This document shows positions 24,338-32,324 of a stretch of 52,988 nt of DNA, in pieces; the first letter of the stretch is position 1; each line of letters opens with the position of its first letter. The notes under the pieces are model-generated. The model made no database searches. It worked only from the letters and a program-made list of their open reading frames with translations, and was not told the DNA's origin. The DNA is taken from NCBI RefSeq assembly GCF_010500965.1, contig NZ_QVMI01000031.1, positions 1 to 52,988 of the forward strand. Direction: 5' to 3'. Made by a program: the position numbers and the translations under genes. Source of the DNA: Bacteroides sp. 51. GTDB lineage: Bacteria > Bacteroidota > Bacteroidia > Bacteroidales > Bacteroidaceae.

Positions 24338-24340
24338 GGA

Positions 24341-24904
24341 TTATTGCCGACGTGCAATCTCGTCTCTCAGAACGGATGCCAGTTCATAATTTTCTTCTTT
24401 CACGGCTCTGGCCAGTTCTTTCTTCAGAGATTGGATGTCTTTGTTTGCCAGGCTGTTGTCATCCATTTCGGCTTCTTCTTTCTCTAATGCATCGCTCATT
24501 GAAATACATTCTTTCTCCAGAATAGAATCATAAATGTATATTGGAGCATTAAAACGTAGAGCAAGGGCGATAGCATCGGAGGTGCGGGAATCGATGCGTA
24601 CAATTTCTTCTTCTCTTTTGTAGAAAATGTGCGAATAGAAAACCCCGTCCTGTGCTTTGTAAATAAGTACTTCGGCTATGGTGATATCAAATACGTTCAG
24701 CGTACTCGTGAACAAGTCATGGGTGAGCGGACGTATGGGTCTGATACTATTTAACTTAAAGGTTATGGCTTGTGCCTCGGCCGGCCCTATAATAATAGGT
24801 AGCTGCCGTTCGCCATCCATTTCCTGTAACAGCATGGCAAAGGCTGGTACCTGCGCCTGGCTGTTTGAGATATTCACTACTCTTAATTCAATCTTCTTAT
24901 CCAT
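24341..24904 (-). CDS. Bifunctional nuclease family (DUF151) protein with UVR motif
   Basis: 187 residues. The first ~130 form the DUF151/BFN domain (LPIIIGPAEAQAI, VRIDSRTSDAIALALRF), a fold with reported DNase/RNase activity in some relatives. The last ~35 residues (LKKELARAVKEENYELAS) are a UvrB/UvrC-type interaction motif, a common fusion in Bacteroidetes. It is 2 bp from the nucleoside transporter gene and 3 bp from rsmE, so it is translated as part of one message. Confidence 0.9.
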   Translation of the reverse strand: MDKKIELRVVNISNSQAQVPAFAMLLQEMDGERQLPIIIGPAEAQAITFKLNSIRPIRPLTHDLFTSTLNVFDITIAEVLIYKAQDGVFYSHIFYKREEEIVRIDSRTSDAIALALRFNAPIYIYDSILEKECISMSDALEKEEAEMDDNSLANKDIQSLKKELARAVKEENYELASVLRDEIARRQ

Positions 24905-24906
24905 TT

Positions 24907-26169
24907 TTACTTTTTGGGAGCAATCTCCGGTTCATGCTTGTATTTAAATATGATGGCAAACAGTATAGCCACTACGATCATGTATGTTGCAAAGGTAAAC
25001 CAGGCATTCGGCCAGTTGGTTACCTCGACCATTTTCCCTGCTACTTCCTGTGTGTTGGTGAAATAATTCACGACGTATCCGGCGGCATACGAACCTACGA
25101 TGGCTCCGATTCCGTTGGTCATGATCATAAATACGCCTTGCGCACTGGCACGGATGCCAGAACCTGTATTCTTTTCAACGTATAAAGATCCCGAAATGTT
25201 GAAGAAATCAAATGCCATTCCATAAACTATGTTCGATAGCAATAGCATCCATAGTCCTGCTCCCGGGTTGCCTGCACCGAATAGTCCGAAACGCAATACC
25301 CAGGCAAGCATACTGATGAGCATCACATTCTTAATTCCAAATCGTTTCAGGAAGAATGGTATGGTGAGGATAAATGCTACCTCGGATATCTGTGATATGG
25401 AAAGCAGTACAACCGAATGTTTTACTCCGAAAGATTCTGCATATTCCGGTACACTGGCAAAGCTGCTTAAGAATAAGTCTCCAAATCCGTTGGTGATTTG
25501 CAATGCGGCGCCAAGCAGCATGGAGAAGATAAAGAAGATGGCCATCTTCTTGTCTTTGAATAAGGTGAACGCTCTCAGGCCAAGGGAATCAACCAGTGAG
25601 GTTCCAATGTTTTTATTGATATCGCATTTGGGCAGTGTAAACGCGTAGATCCCCAGTATTAATGCAGCACCGGCGGCAAGAAGCAATTGCATCTCCGAAT
25701 ATTTGAATCCGCTGAAATCTACCACCCACATGGCAGCGATAAACCCGATTGTACCCCATACACGGATGGGAGGGAAATCTTTGACAATGTCAAGCCCTTC
25801 TTTTTCCAGCGCATTATAAGCTACAGAATTACTTAAAGCCAAGGTAGGCATATAGAACATTACGCTTAATAGCATGCAGGTATATAGAGGCACATATTCC
25901 GTTTGAAAGGAAGCGGTAACGAGCAATCCCGCACCAATCAGATGGCATATTCCGAGTAATTTCTCGGCGGGCATCCAGCGGTCGGCTATGATTCCCATCA
26001 GACCGGGCATGAACAGCGAAGCAATTCCCATTGTAGCAAAGAAACTACCGATCTGAACGCCATCAAACCCCAGATTATTGCCTACATAACTGCCAAAAGA
26101 AATTAACCATGCTCCCCAAATAAAGTATTGGAGGAAATTCATGATAATCAAGCGGAATTTCATGCTCAT
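24907..26169 (-). CDS. Nucleoside:H+ symporter, MFS (NupG-like)
   Basis: 420 residues with 12 predicted membrane segments. MNFLQYFIWGAWLISFGSY is the typical NupG/XapB-family start, followed by MGIASLFMPGLMGIIADRW, the loop 2-3 motif. It imports nucleosides through the inner membrane. The frame starts MSMKFRL, and the second Met (26163) is an alternative. It is the first gene of a run of six whose gaps are at most 23 bp, with a promoter about 45 bp upstream. Confidence 0.9.
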   Translation of the reverse strand: MSMKFRLIIMNFLQYFIWGAWLISFGSYVGNNLGFDGVQIGSFFATMGIASLFMPGLMGIIADRWMPAEKLLGICHLIGAGLLVTASFQTEYVPLYTCMLLSVMFYMPTLALSNSVAYNALEKEGLDIVKDFPPIRVWGTIGFIAAMWVVDFSGFKYSEMQLLLAAGAALILGIYAFTLPKCDINKNIGTSLVDSLGLRAFTLFKDKKMAIFFIFSMLLGAALQITNGFGDLFLSSFASVPEYAESFGVKHSVVLLSISQISEVAFILTIPFFLKRFGIKNVMLISMLAWVLRFGLFGAGNPGAGLWMLLLSNIVYGMAFDFFNISGSLYVEKNTGSGIRASAQGVFMIMTNGIGAIVGSYAAGYVVNYFTNTQEVAGKMVEVTNWPNAWFTFATYMIVVAILFAIIFKYKHEPEIAPKK

Positions 26170-26210
26170 ATTATTGCTGATTTAAGTGTTTACTTATAAA
26201 TATATGACCA

Positions 26211-26218
26211 CAAATATA
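26211..26218 (-). promoter_or_regulatory. -7 box of the six-gene nucleoside transporter operon
   Basis: TATATTTG on the minus strand, 42-49 bp upstream of the first ATG. The -33 element is weak. Confidence 0.55.
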
Positions 26219-26261
26219 ATACTTTCCGCGAAGAATAGCCGGGATAATGTGAAAAAAGCAG

Positions 26262-26327
26262 GCGGCAAGATGTCACTACCAGGTTTTGATGCCTCCTTAT
26301 GAAGGCTTGGTGGTGATATCTTGCCGC
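26262..26327 (-). terminator. Long hairpin terminator after the LruC gene
   Basis: GCGGCAAGAT at 26262 pairs with ATCTTGCCGC ending at 26327, extended with three mismatches over about 20 bp and closed by an inner GCCT/AGGC stem. On the minus strand it is followed by CTGCTTTTTTC. It lies 31 bp after the LruC stop codon. Confidence 0.8.
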
Positions 26328-26357
26328 ATGAAACTTGGGCAGTGCGCCTCTCGTTAC

Positions 26358-28463
26358 TTATCTTTGAACCTGTGTTCCAGGACGCTTATACCAGTCTGTA
26401 AAATCAAGGCATCCGCTTTCTACCCATTTAATGTAGTCAGGGTATGCGAAGCCAATGGCCACTTTCTCTTTAGGAAGAGCATAAGACGTCTCCCCGGAAA
26501 GATGAATAGCGTAGGGGTAGTAATTTCTTTCACCACTGATATACCATCTGCCGGTCCATTGCCAGTTGTCTGACGAATCTTTGATTCTGGATCTGTCGGT
26601 ACCTGTTCCGAATAAGGCAATTCCATTGGTGTTCATCTCATCATCCCACACCGGTGGATAGTCGGGTAGATGCACCTGGATGTGTGGAGATGGCGATATA
26701 TATATATTATAAGGAGCATGCATATACCGGTTGTTGTCAAATTCATTGGCAACTACTGTGCCCTCTTTGAATTTGATATCAACTATATATCTCTGAGGTG
26801 TAGGGGTTGTTACATAGGGGTCGATAACATCTTTAACGAGTTCGCAAAGGTGCAGTACAAAGCCATCTCCATCGTGATAAACAGTCGATTCCGGTTGCGA
26901 TTTACCAATTACTTGTATATTCAATGACTCCACATAATCATAAGGAATCTGGTACTGAACGCTAAAGCTATTGTGGTAATCGGCACCTGTGTGTATCAGT
27001 GTATATTCGTCTTTGACGGCAGATACAAATTGATTTCCGGTAACTACACCGTTTTCTGTTCTTTGAACATAAGTTACATCAGAGTTGTATTTTGCCACCA
27101 CATCATTCATATCATAATCATCTCTTCTGGGCCAGTTATCTTCGAATGCAACGATTCCTTTTCTGTTGTCACCAGATTCAATATCTTCTATTGTAATTGA
27201 AGGTGGAGGATCAAGGGCATTGATCGGGTTGGTTACAACGTGGAACATGACGTCGTTGCAGTCTCCATCACTATTCCACCAGGCTAATTGCGATTTTTCT
27301 CTGTTTAAGTCTTCGAAACCAAAGCAGATATAGTTCACTCCACTATTGTCTTCTACGCTAAACCGAATGGTATGTTTGTTTACTGTGGTTGACGGATTTA
27401 TTTTTGTTTCCGGATTCCATTCTGCTACCGAGTAGAACCAAGGATAAGGCTCTGAGTTGGGGTGGATTAAATAATTGTATGAATTCGTTCCATAATCCCA
27501 CTCCTGCATAAAGCTATTGGCACCTAATACCCAACCGATAGTGACGCCCTGGGGGAATTTATCGACCAGCTCGGAACCATTCCAATATTTCAGTTTGATA
27601 TAATCGCCGGCTTTTAACCCGCCATCAACTAGCTTTGCATATTGGAAGGCTGAAATGACTGTTAGATTTGCTTTCTGTGCCTCGCTTAATGTGGGTAGGT
27701 CGCTTTTGGGTCCGTCATAGCAAAAATAACTAAGTGAGTTGTTGAATCCACTGGCCGAAGCGATTACTGAAAGGAATACCTCAATGCCTTCTCCGGCATC
27801 ATCCCGTTTTAATTCAATGGATGCATCCTGATAATAGTTTAAGTCTGTTACAGGTGTATCTTCGGGGAAGGTATTGGCTATTTGGTTTAGAATTTCCGTA
27901 GGGATGTTTGCCCGTTTGCTTATCTCCGGCGCTCCCCGGAATAGATACTGGTCTACGCTCTGTGTAGTTACGCTCCGGGTACCGGCACCGGCGCGTGATG
28001 AAGTCGATTCAATCGGGTCATTGACATTGAATACTTCAAATGAGGCTTCGGTACCTCTTATCGTTGCAACCATTAGCGTGGGTACAAACAAGCTGGGAGA
28101 ATATAGATACAAGGTTGTTACATTTGCCGGAATGGTTCTCACCACAACAGACGAGCCTTGAACATGTATACCCGATGAGATCGGTTTCACATTTTTATCT
28201 TTGTACCATCTACCGCTACCAGATTCCTTTGTGTAAGGATTCGTGTCGTATAGTTCAAACTGGGAAACAAAGCCTTCGGCTACCGGGTAGTTGAAGTACA
28301 TCCGCACTTCTTTGGCAGTCTGAAAGGTTAAGGTGGAAACTTTCTCTCCAACAGCTCCATCTATGTAGTCGGGGTCGTAATAGTCTTTATCACTACAGGA
28401 TGTTAGCATCATGGTCAATCCTGCCATGCTTACAATGGCATAATAATAAAGTCGGTTAAGCAT
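26358..28463 (-). CDS. LruC domain-containing lipoprotein
   Basis: 701 residues with a lipoprotein signal ending MLTSC at residue 23; the next residues SDKDYYDPDY are acidic, as in Bacteroidetes lipoproteins sent to the cell surface. The C-terminal half shows LruC/DUF4842-type features: DGDCNDVMFHVVTNP, AFEDNWPRRDDYDMNDVV and KEKVAIGFAYPDYIKWVESG near the end. The repeated Asp/Asn-rich motifs suggest calcium binding. The N-terminal third is less conserved and may be an adhesin or ligand-binding part. It is monocistronic, with its own promoter and terminator. Confidence 0.85.
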   Translation of the reverse strand: MLNRLYYYAIVSMAGLTMMLTSCSDKDYYDPDYIDGAVGEKVSTLTFQTAKEVRMYFNYPVAEGFVSQFELYDTNPYTKESGSGRWYKDKNVKPISSGIHVQGSSVVVRTIPANVTTLYLYSPSLFVPTLMVATIRGTEASFEVFNVNDPIESTSSRAGAGTRSVTTQSVDQYLFRGAPEISKRANIPTEILNQIANTFPEDTPVTDLNYYQDASIELKRDDAGEGIEVFLSVIASASGFNNSLSYFCYDGPKSDLPTLSEAQKANLTVISAFQYAKLVDGGLKAGDYIKLKYWNGSELVDKFPQGVTIGWVLGANSFMQEWDYGTNSYNYLIHPNSEPYPWFYSVAEWNPETKINPSTTVNKHTIRFSVEDNSGVNYICFGFEDLNREKSQLAWWNSDGDCNDVMFHVVTNPINALDPPPSITIEDIESGDNRKGIVAFEDNWPRRDDYDMNDVVAKYNSDVTYVQRTENGVVTGNQFVSAVKDEYTLIHTGADYHNSFSVQYQIPYDYVESLNIQVIGKSQPESTVYHDGDGFVLHLCELVKDVIDPYVTTPTPQRYIVDIKFKEGTVVANEFDNNRYMHAPYNIYISPSPHIQVHLPDYPPVWDDEMNTNGIALFGTGTDRSRIKDSSDNWQWTGRWYISGERNYYPYAIHLSGETSYALPKEKVAIGFAYPDYIKWVESGCLDFTDWYKRPGTQVQR

Positions 28464-28515
28464 AATTATTGTTTCGTTTTCTAAAGTAAGTGGTTGTTAT
28501 TAAATAAATAACTTA

Positions 28516-28523
28516 CAAATATA
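28516..28523 (-). promoter_or_regulatory. -7 box of the LruC gene
   Basis: TATATTTG on the minus strand about 53 bp before the ATG. Confidence 0.5.
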
Positions 28524-28762
28524 TAATTTGTTCATGAGAAATGGATGAAAAATGCAGTAAAAATGTGGTTTTGTGGGTAATATGTGCAACTACTAAGCGA
28601 AATGATAGCGGATTAATGTTAAAACTTGGATGGGTATGAGGGAAACCCATCATTTCAACTAAACTTTCTGCTTGCCCCGAATTTTGTATCTCTGATTCCT
28701 CTAAACCATACAACTCACAACTTACATTTTGTTAGTTCTGTCCCCAAACGTTTAAAATTGCC

Positions 28763-28770
28763 TACCTTTG
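28763..28770 (+). promoter_or_regulatory. Isolated -7-like box in the LruC-RlmI gap
   Basis: TACCTTTG on the plus strand fits TAnnTTTG, but no open frame or clear terminator follows. The 270 bp after it are AT-rich with nothing else that I can name. Confidence 0.3.
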
Positions 28771-29038
28771 TTCGTGAGCTGAAAAATGCTCCGTATTTGT
28801 GGTTTGGTGGATGCAAAACGATAGTGTGTTGGGCTGTTGTCTGTTTAATTGTTTGAGAATAGCATGGTTTTGTTTTGTTGGTCTGGTTAATCGGCTATTT
28901 CTCTGACAATGTGCTTGTTTTGGATTTCTGGTAAAAACGATTAAAGTAGGAAATATAACTTTAAAATTTACTCTTCTTCCCAATTCTCTCCTCTTTTCAT
29001 GTTCGAAAAAATGGAATCAAAACCTTTTTTGCTTTCTT

Positions 29039-29174
29039 GTTAAACACACAGACTTGCTACGTTAACACGTCAACTTTCTACAGTAACGCGGTGAGCAGTC
29101 ACACTTAACACGGCCTCTGGTAGTTATTAACACCAGAGTTGATCTGTTACAGCAGAGAGTTGACTTGTTAAACA
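29039..29174. repeat. Seven-unit array of GTTAACA words spaced 20-22 bp
   Basis: GTTAAC-like words occur at 29039, 29061, 29083 (shortened), 29104, 29126, 29146 and 29167. The sequences between them differ, but units 2 and 6 are approximate reverse complements (GTCAACTTTCTACAGTAAC and its relative near 29146-29164), and CTCTGGT pairs with ACCAGAG in the middle. The layout matches the arrays at 2705 and 18572 with another word. Confidence 0.75.
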
Positions 29175-29554
29175 CAAAAAAAGAGAGAACTATCAAAATA
29201 TTCCGGCTTTTTATCGGCAAATTAGCTTATTTGAGTTGAAAAAACACTTTTTCCTCTCTTTTTTAGCTTAAATTCTTCTTTTGGATAATAAATAAATCGG
29301 CTTTATACTCTTTCTGGAGCATGTCCTGCACTTTAAATAGGTAAAAATTGGTGTTGGGGAATTGTCAAAAAGAAAATAAAATAACAGAAAATAAATCAAT
29401 CTGATTGTTATATTGGAGAATGTGGATCGGTTAGATATTTCTTAAGATGCTTTAAACATGGATTCCAAGAGTCAGATTAGCCAGAATTTGTGCGTAAATA
29501 CAAAATCCCTTCAGGTTCTAATGTTTGCCCTATGATAATCTTAAAAATATGGGC
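29175..29554. other. AT-rich intergenic stretch without recognisable genes
   Basis: Between the GTTAACA array and small RNA B I find no credible reading frame and no structured RNA that I can identify. Confidence 0.45.
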
Positions 29555-29621
29555 AAAAAAAATTGGCTACCCTCACGGGCATCCAATCTTTATTAACCTT
29601 AAATCTAATACCATGAAAAAC
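29555..29621 (-). ncRNA. Candidate small RNA B (paralogue of the one at 17020-17081)
   Basis: On the minus strand the unit from the -7 box through TATTAGATTTAAGGTTAATA matches small RNA A at all but about three of 53 positions. It ends in a different hairpin, ATTGG/CCAAT (29587-29583 with 29566-29562) with an inner GCCC/GGGT and a GTGA loop, followed by eight Ts. The conserved leader with swapped terminators is what one expects of a small RNA family rather than of a gene leader. No gene follows for over 1 kb. Confidence 0.65.
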
Positions 29622-29627
29622 ACATTG

Positions 29628-29635
29628 CAAAGATA
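29628..29635 (-). promoter_or_regulatory. -7 box of small RNA B
   Basis: TATCTTTG on the minus strand, identical to the box of small RNA A and at the same distance from the shared leader. The -33 element is poorly matched here. Confidence 0.6.
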
Positions 29636-29731
29636 AGTGTTTTTATGTTATAGAACATACTTTATCTCTAAAAAGTATCGGAGTTTAACTTATTTTAATA
29701 GAGTTAATCCAAAAACTCTGTTACGCGGTGC

Positions 29732-30916
29732 TTATTCGACGTATAAAACCAGCCCTTTGAGGTATTCACCTTCCGGGTGGTAAATATTTACCGGATGGTC
29801 TGCCGGTTGCGTAAGTTGATGTAAAATACGTACGCTACGTCCGGATATGGCAGCAGCCGTAAATACGGCAGTGCGGAAATTATCTTTGCTGACCACTTGT
29901 GAACAAGAAAATGTAAACAGGATACCTCCCGGTTTAATTTTCTCGAATGCTTTGGCGTTAAGCTTGCGGTAACCTTGCAGTGCATTTCTGAGTGCATCCT
30001 TATGTTTGGCAAAAGCCGGAGGGTCAAGAACGATTAGGTCGTATTGGTCGCCCATGCGATCCAGATACTTGAATGCATCTTCTGCATATGCAGTGTGCCT
30101 GTCATCTCCCGGAAAGTTCAGTTCCACATTCCTGTTTGTCAGTTCAATGGCTTTCGCAGAACTGTCTACCGAGTGTACCAGTTTGGCATCGCCACGCATG
30201 GCGTAGAATGAGAAACCACCTGTATAACAGAACATATTCAATACAGAACGTCCTTTGGAATAGCGTTCAAGCAGTGCCCGGTTCTCCCGTTGGTCTACAA
30301 AGAATCCGGTTTTTTGCCCTTTCAGCCAGTCTACATGGAATTTTAATCCATACTCCTGTGCCATATTCTCAGAACTTCCTCCTTTCAGGAATCCGTTTTC
30401 GGGGAACAGGTCGGCTTTGAAAGGTAAGGTGGTTTCCGACTTATAGTAAATGTTCTCAATCTGGTCGCCCATCACTTCCGATAACGCCTCTGTAATTGCC
30501 ATACGATAGACGTGCATGCCGGCTGAATGCGCCTGCATAACGGCTGTTTTCGCATATACATCGATTACCAGTCCCGGCAGGTTATCACCCTCACCATGTA
30601 CAAGACGATAAGTGTCGTTTGTTGGGTTGGTGGCTATACCAATGCCTTTGCGCATTTCATAAGCAACGCCCAGTTTGCGTTTCCAGAACTCATGGTCTAT
30701 GGGTTCTTGTTTGAATGAAAGCACACGCACGGCGATGCTTCCTATCTGGAAATGGCCTTCGGCTATGAATTCTTTTTTGGAAGTATATACTTCAACGACT
30801 TCCCCTTCCTCGGGTTCTCCGTCAATGCGTGCTATGGCACCGGAGAAAATCCAGGGGTGAAATCTTTTCAGTGACTCTTCTTTTCCTGGTTTCAGGTATA
30901 CTTTATGATAAGACAT
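29732..30916 (-). CDS. Class I SAM-dependent rRNA methyltransferase (RlmI-like)
   Basis: 394 residues. An N-terminal PUA domain (RFHPWIFSGAIARI) is joined to a Rossmann methyltransferase with VLNMFCYTGGFSFYAM (SAM motif I), HSVDSS and DLIVLDPPAFAK (motif IV). The Cys in FTFSCSQVVS fits the m5C catalytic residue. E. coli RlmI makes m5C1962 in 23S rRNA; this is the best functional guess. It follows the exonuclease gene by 71 bp, a gap that holds a GATTTACGATT repeat. Confidence 0.9.
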   Translation of the reverse strand: MSYHKVYLKPGKEESLKRFHPWIFSGAIARIDGEPEEGEVVEVYTSKKEFIAEGHFQIGSIAVRVLSFKQEPIDHEFWKRKLGVAYEMRKGIGIATNPTNDTYRLVHGEGDNLPGLVIDVYAKTAVMQAHSAGMHVYRMAITEALSEVMGDQIENIYYKSETTLPFKADLFPENGFLKGGSSENMAQEYGLKFHVDWLKGQKTGFFVDQRENRALLERYSKGRSVLNMFCYTGGFSFYAMRGDAKLVHSVDSSAKAIELTNRNVELNFPGDDRHTAYAEDAFKYLDRMGDQYDLIVLDPPAFAKHKDALRNALQGYRKLNAKAFEKIKPGGILFTFSCSQVVSKDNFRTAVFTAAAISGRSVRILHQLTQPADHPVNIYHPEGEYLKGLVLYVE

Positions 30917-30919
30917 ATT

Positions 30920-30955
30920 GATTTACGATTAGACGATTTACGATTGGATGATTTA
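30920..30955. repeat. GATTTACGATT repeat, single arm
   Basis: A run of GATTTACGATT-type 7/8-mers like one arm of the inverted repeat at 36550-36664. Here there is no opposite arm. It lies 4 bp upstream of the RlmI-like gene. Confidence 0.75.
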
Positions 30956-30987
30956 CCATGCGGTATTCTGGTTAGCGATGCTGATTG

Positions 30988-31626
30988 TTACTTTTCAATC
31001 CGCTCTGCTGATATGGGTTCCGGGCTCTCGACAACATAGTTTCCTGTAACCTTTAGTCCCTCTAGCAGATTATAAATCTTAAGGCATGACCAGGCATCGG
31101 TTGCTGCATAAACTTTTTGGGCATCGGTAAGTACATCGGTTTCCCAGTTGGACAACCGTTGCGACTTGGATATTTTCTCTCCGAATAAGATAGCATATAT
31201 CTTTTGCAGGCTTTTATCCTGAATGCCAAACGCATTTACGTATTCCTGCAACTCAATACACGACTGTTGTTTAAGAGGAGCGCGTTTGCGCAACATCATA
31301 AAGTCGTCGCGTAAAGATAACCCCACTTTAATTACAGAAGGGTTTTCTAATAATCCGATAATAGGTGCTGTAAGGCCAGTGTGATTCAGGCGGAAAAGGA
31401 AACAGCATTCTTCGGAAGATATCTGTAACAGTGCCACTTTATGCGATTGTCCTTTGGTGAAAGATGGGCGCGTTTCGCTATCAATCCCTACCACCTTTTG
31501 CGAGGTGAGGTATTTGATTGCTTTTTCCGCTTCGGCCTCCGTTTGGATTACAAATATCCTTCCCGGGAAAACCGCTTTAGGCATTTCTTTCAGATCTTCT
31601 TTATTTATGCTTCTTTTAATTACCAT
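30988..31626 (-). CDS. DEDDy-type 3'-5' exonuclease
   Basis: 212 residues. The exonuclease motifs are VVGIDSETRPSF (motif I, Asp and Glu), GLSLRDDFMMLRK (motif II) and YAATDAWSCLKIY (motif III, Tyr three residues before Asp), as in the RNase D/WRN branch. No HRDC domain is present, so it is a stand-alone nuclease; DNA or RNA substrate cannot be decided. It starts 6 bp after the DUF5063 gene. Confidence 0.88.
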   Translation of the reverse strand: MVIKRSINKEDLKEMPKAVFPGRIFVIQTEAEAEKAIKYLTSQKVVGIDSETRPSFTKGQSHKVALLQISSEECCFLFRLNHTGLTAPIIGLLENPSVIKVGLSLRDDFMMLRKRAPLKQQSCIELQEYVNAFGIQDKSLQKIYAILFGEKISKSQRLSNWETDVLTDAQKVYAATDAWSCLKIYNLLEGLKVTGNYVVESPEPISAERIEK

Positions 31627-31632
31627 ATTGAA

Positions 31633-32205
31633 TTAGTCCTCATCTAGGCTGGGGTAGGTGCCATCCTCATCATTTTCCTGATCTTCTGTATCAGGATTGT
31701 ACTTTATATCATGGAGTGCCCGTAAAGTATTAACCAGTTTTTGTCCCCAGTATAGGCCAAAATTCTCTTTGCAGGTATACAACGCATCGTTCATCGTTTC
31801 GTTCAGTCCCAGCTGGAATACGAAAATGAAGTCTTTGACGTCCTGATATATATCCGCCAGATCTTCGGATATGGTTTTCTTTATTGGAGTATCGCTGTAT
31901 GCCATCTCGGGTAAGAATACTTCCAGATAGTCATCTTTTTCGGCCAACACGGCCGATATGTTTATACGTAGCACTTCATATATTTCTTCGGTCACATAAC
32001 GTTCCTGCTCTTCGTCGTTGAACAAGTCAACCTCCGGAAGCATGGAAGCTTTCAGGTAGAGCAAAGGCAGTATTTTCAGCGTAGTATCGACAAAGGTAGA
32101 GCGCTTCATGTTCTCTGCACGTTCCAGAAAACCACAAAACTCTGCTGCCACGGTTACGAATTCTACGGTGTTTTTATCAAATATGACCTGACTGTAATTC
32201 TTCAT
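31633..32205 (-). CDS. DUF5063 domain protein
   Basis: 190 residues, acidic, all-helical in appearance, no signal peptide or membrane segment. The opening (FVTVAAEFCGFLERAE) and TLKILPLLYLKASMLPE fit DUF5063, a family of unknown function. The tail is strongly acidic (NPDTEDQENDEDGTYPSLDED). It leads the run into the exonuclease and rRNA methyltransferase genes, so a link to RNA or DNA metabolism is possible. Its promoter is back to back with that of ftsK. Confidence 0.8.
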   Translation of the reverse strand: MKNYSQVIFDKNTVEFVTVAAEFCGFLERAENMKRSTFVDTTLKILPLLYLKASMLPEVDLFNDEEQERYVTEEIYEVLRINISAVLAEKDDYLEVFLPEMAYSDTPIKKTISEDLADIYQDVKDFIFVFQLGLNETMNDALYTCKENFGLYWGQKLVNTLRALHDIKYNPDTEDQENDEDGTYPSLDED

Positions 32206-32225
32206 ATAGAATGTGAATAGAAACG

Positions 32226-32275
32226 CAAAGGTAAGAAAAAAAAGGGAGTGGGAATCTATTTTTTTACTACATTTG
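32226..32275. promoter_or_regulatory. Divergent promoter pair for DUF5063 and ftsK
   Basis: TACCTTTG on the minus strand (32233-32226) is 21 bp from the DUF5063 ATG. TACATTTG on the plus strand (32268-32275) is 50 bp before ftsK. The two -7 boxes are only 34 bp apart, so the -33 regions overlap and the promoters probably compete. Confidence 0.6.
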
Positions 32276-32324
32276 CATAAGTAAATGCTTAATCCCCAAA
32301 TATAGTTTCAACGTCTTTCACTAC

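Noticed and set aside
28464-29731. A tRNA or a degraded gene in the 1.27-kb gap
   Set aside because: No cloverleaf, T-loop consensus or frame with recognisable remnants was found, apart from the array and small RNA B.
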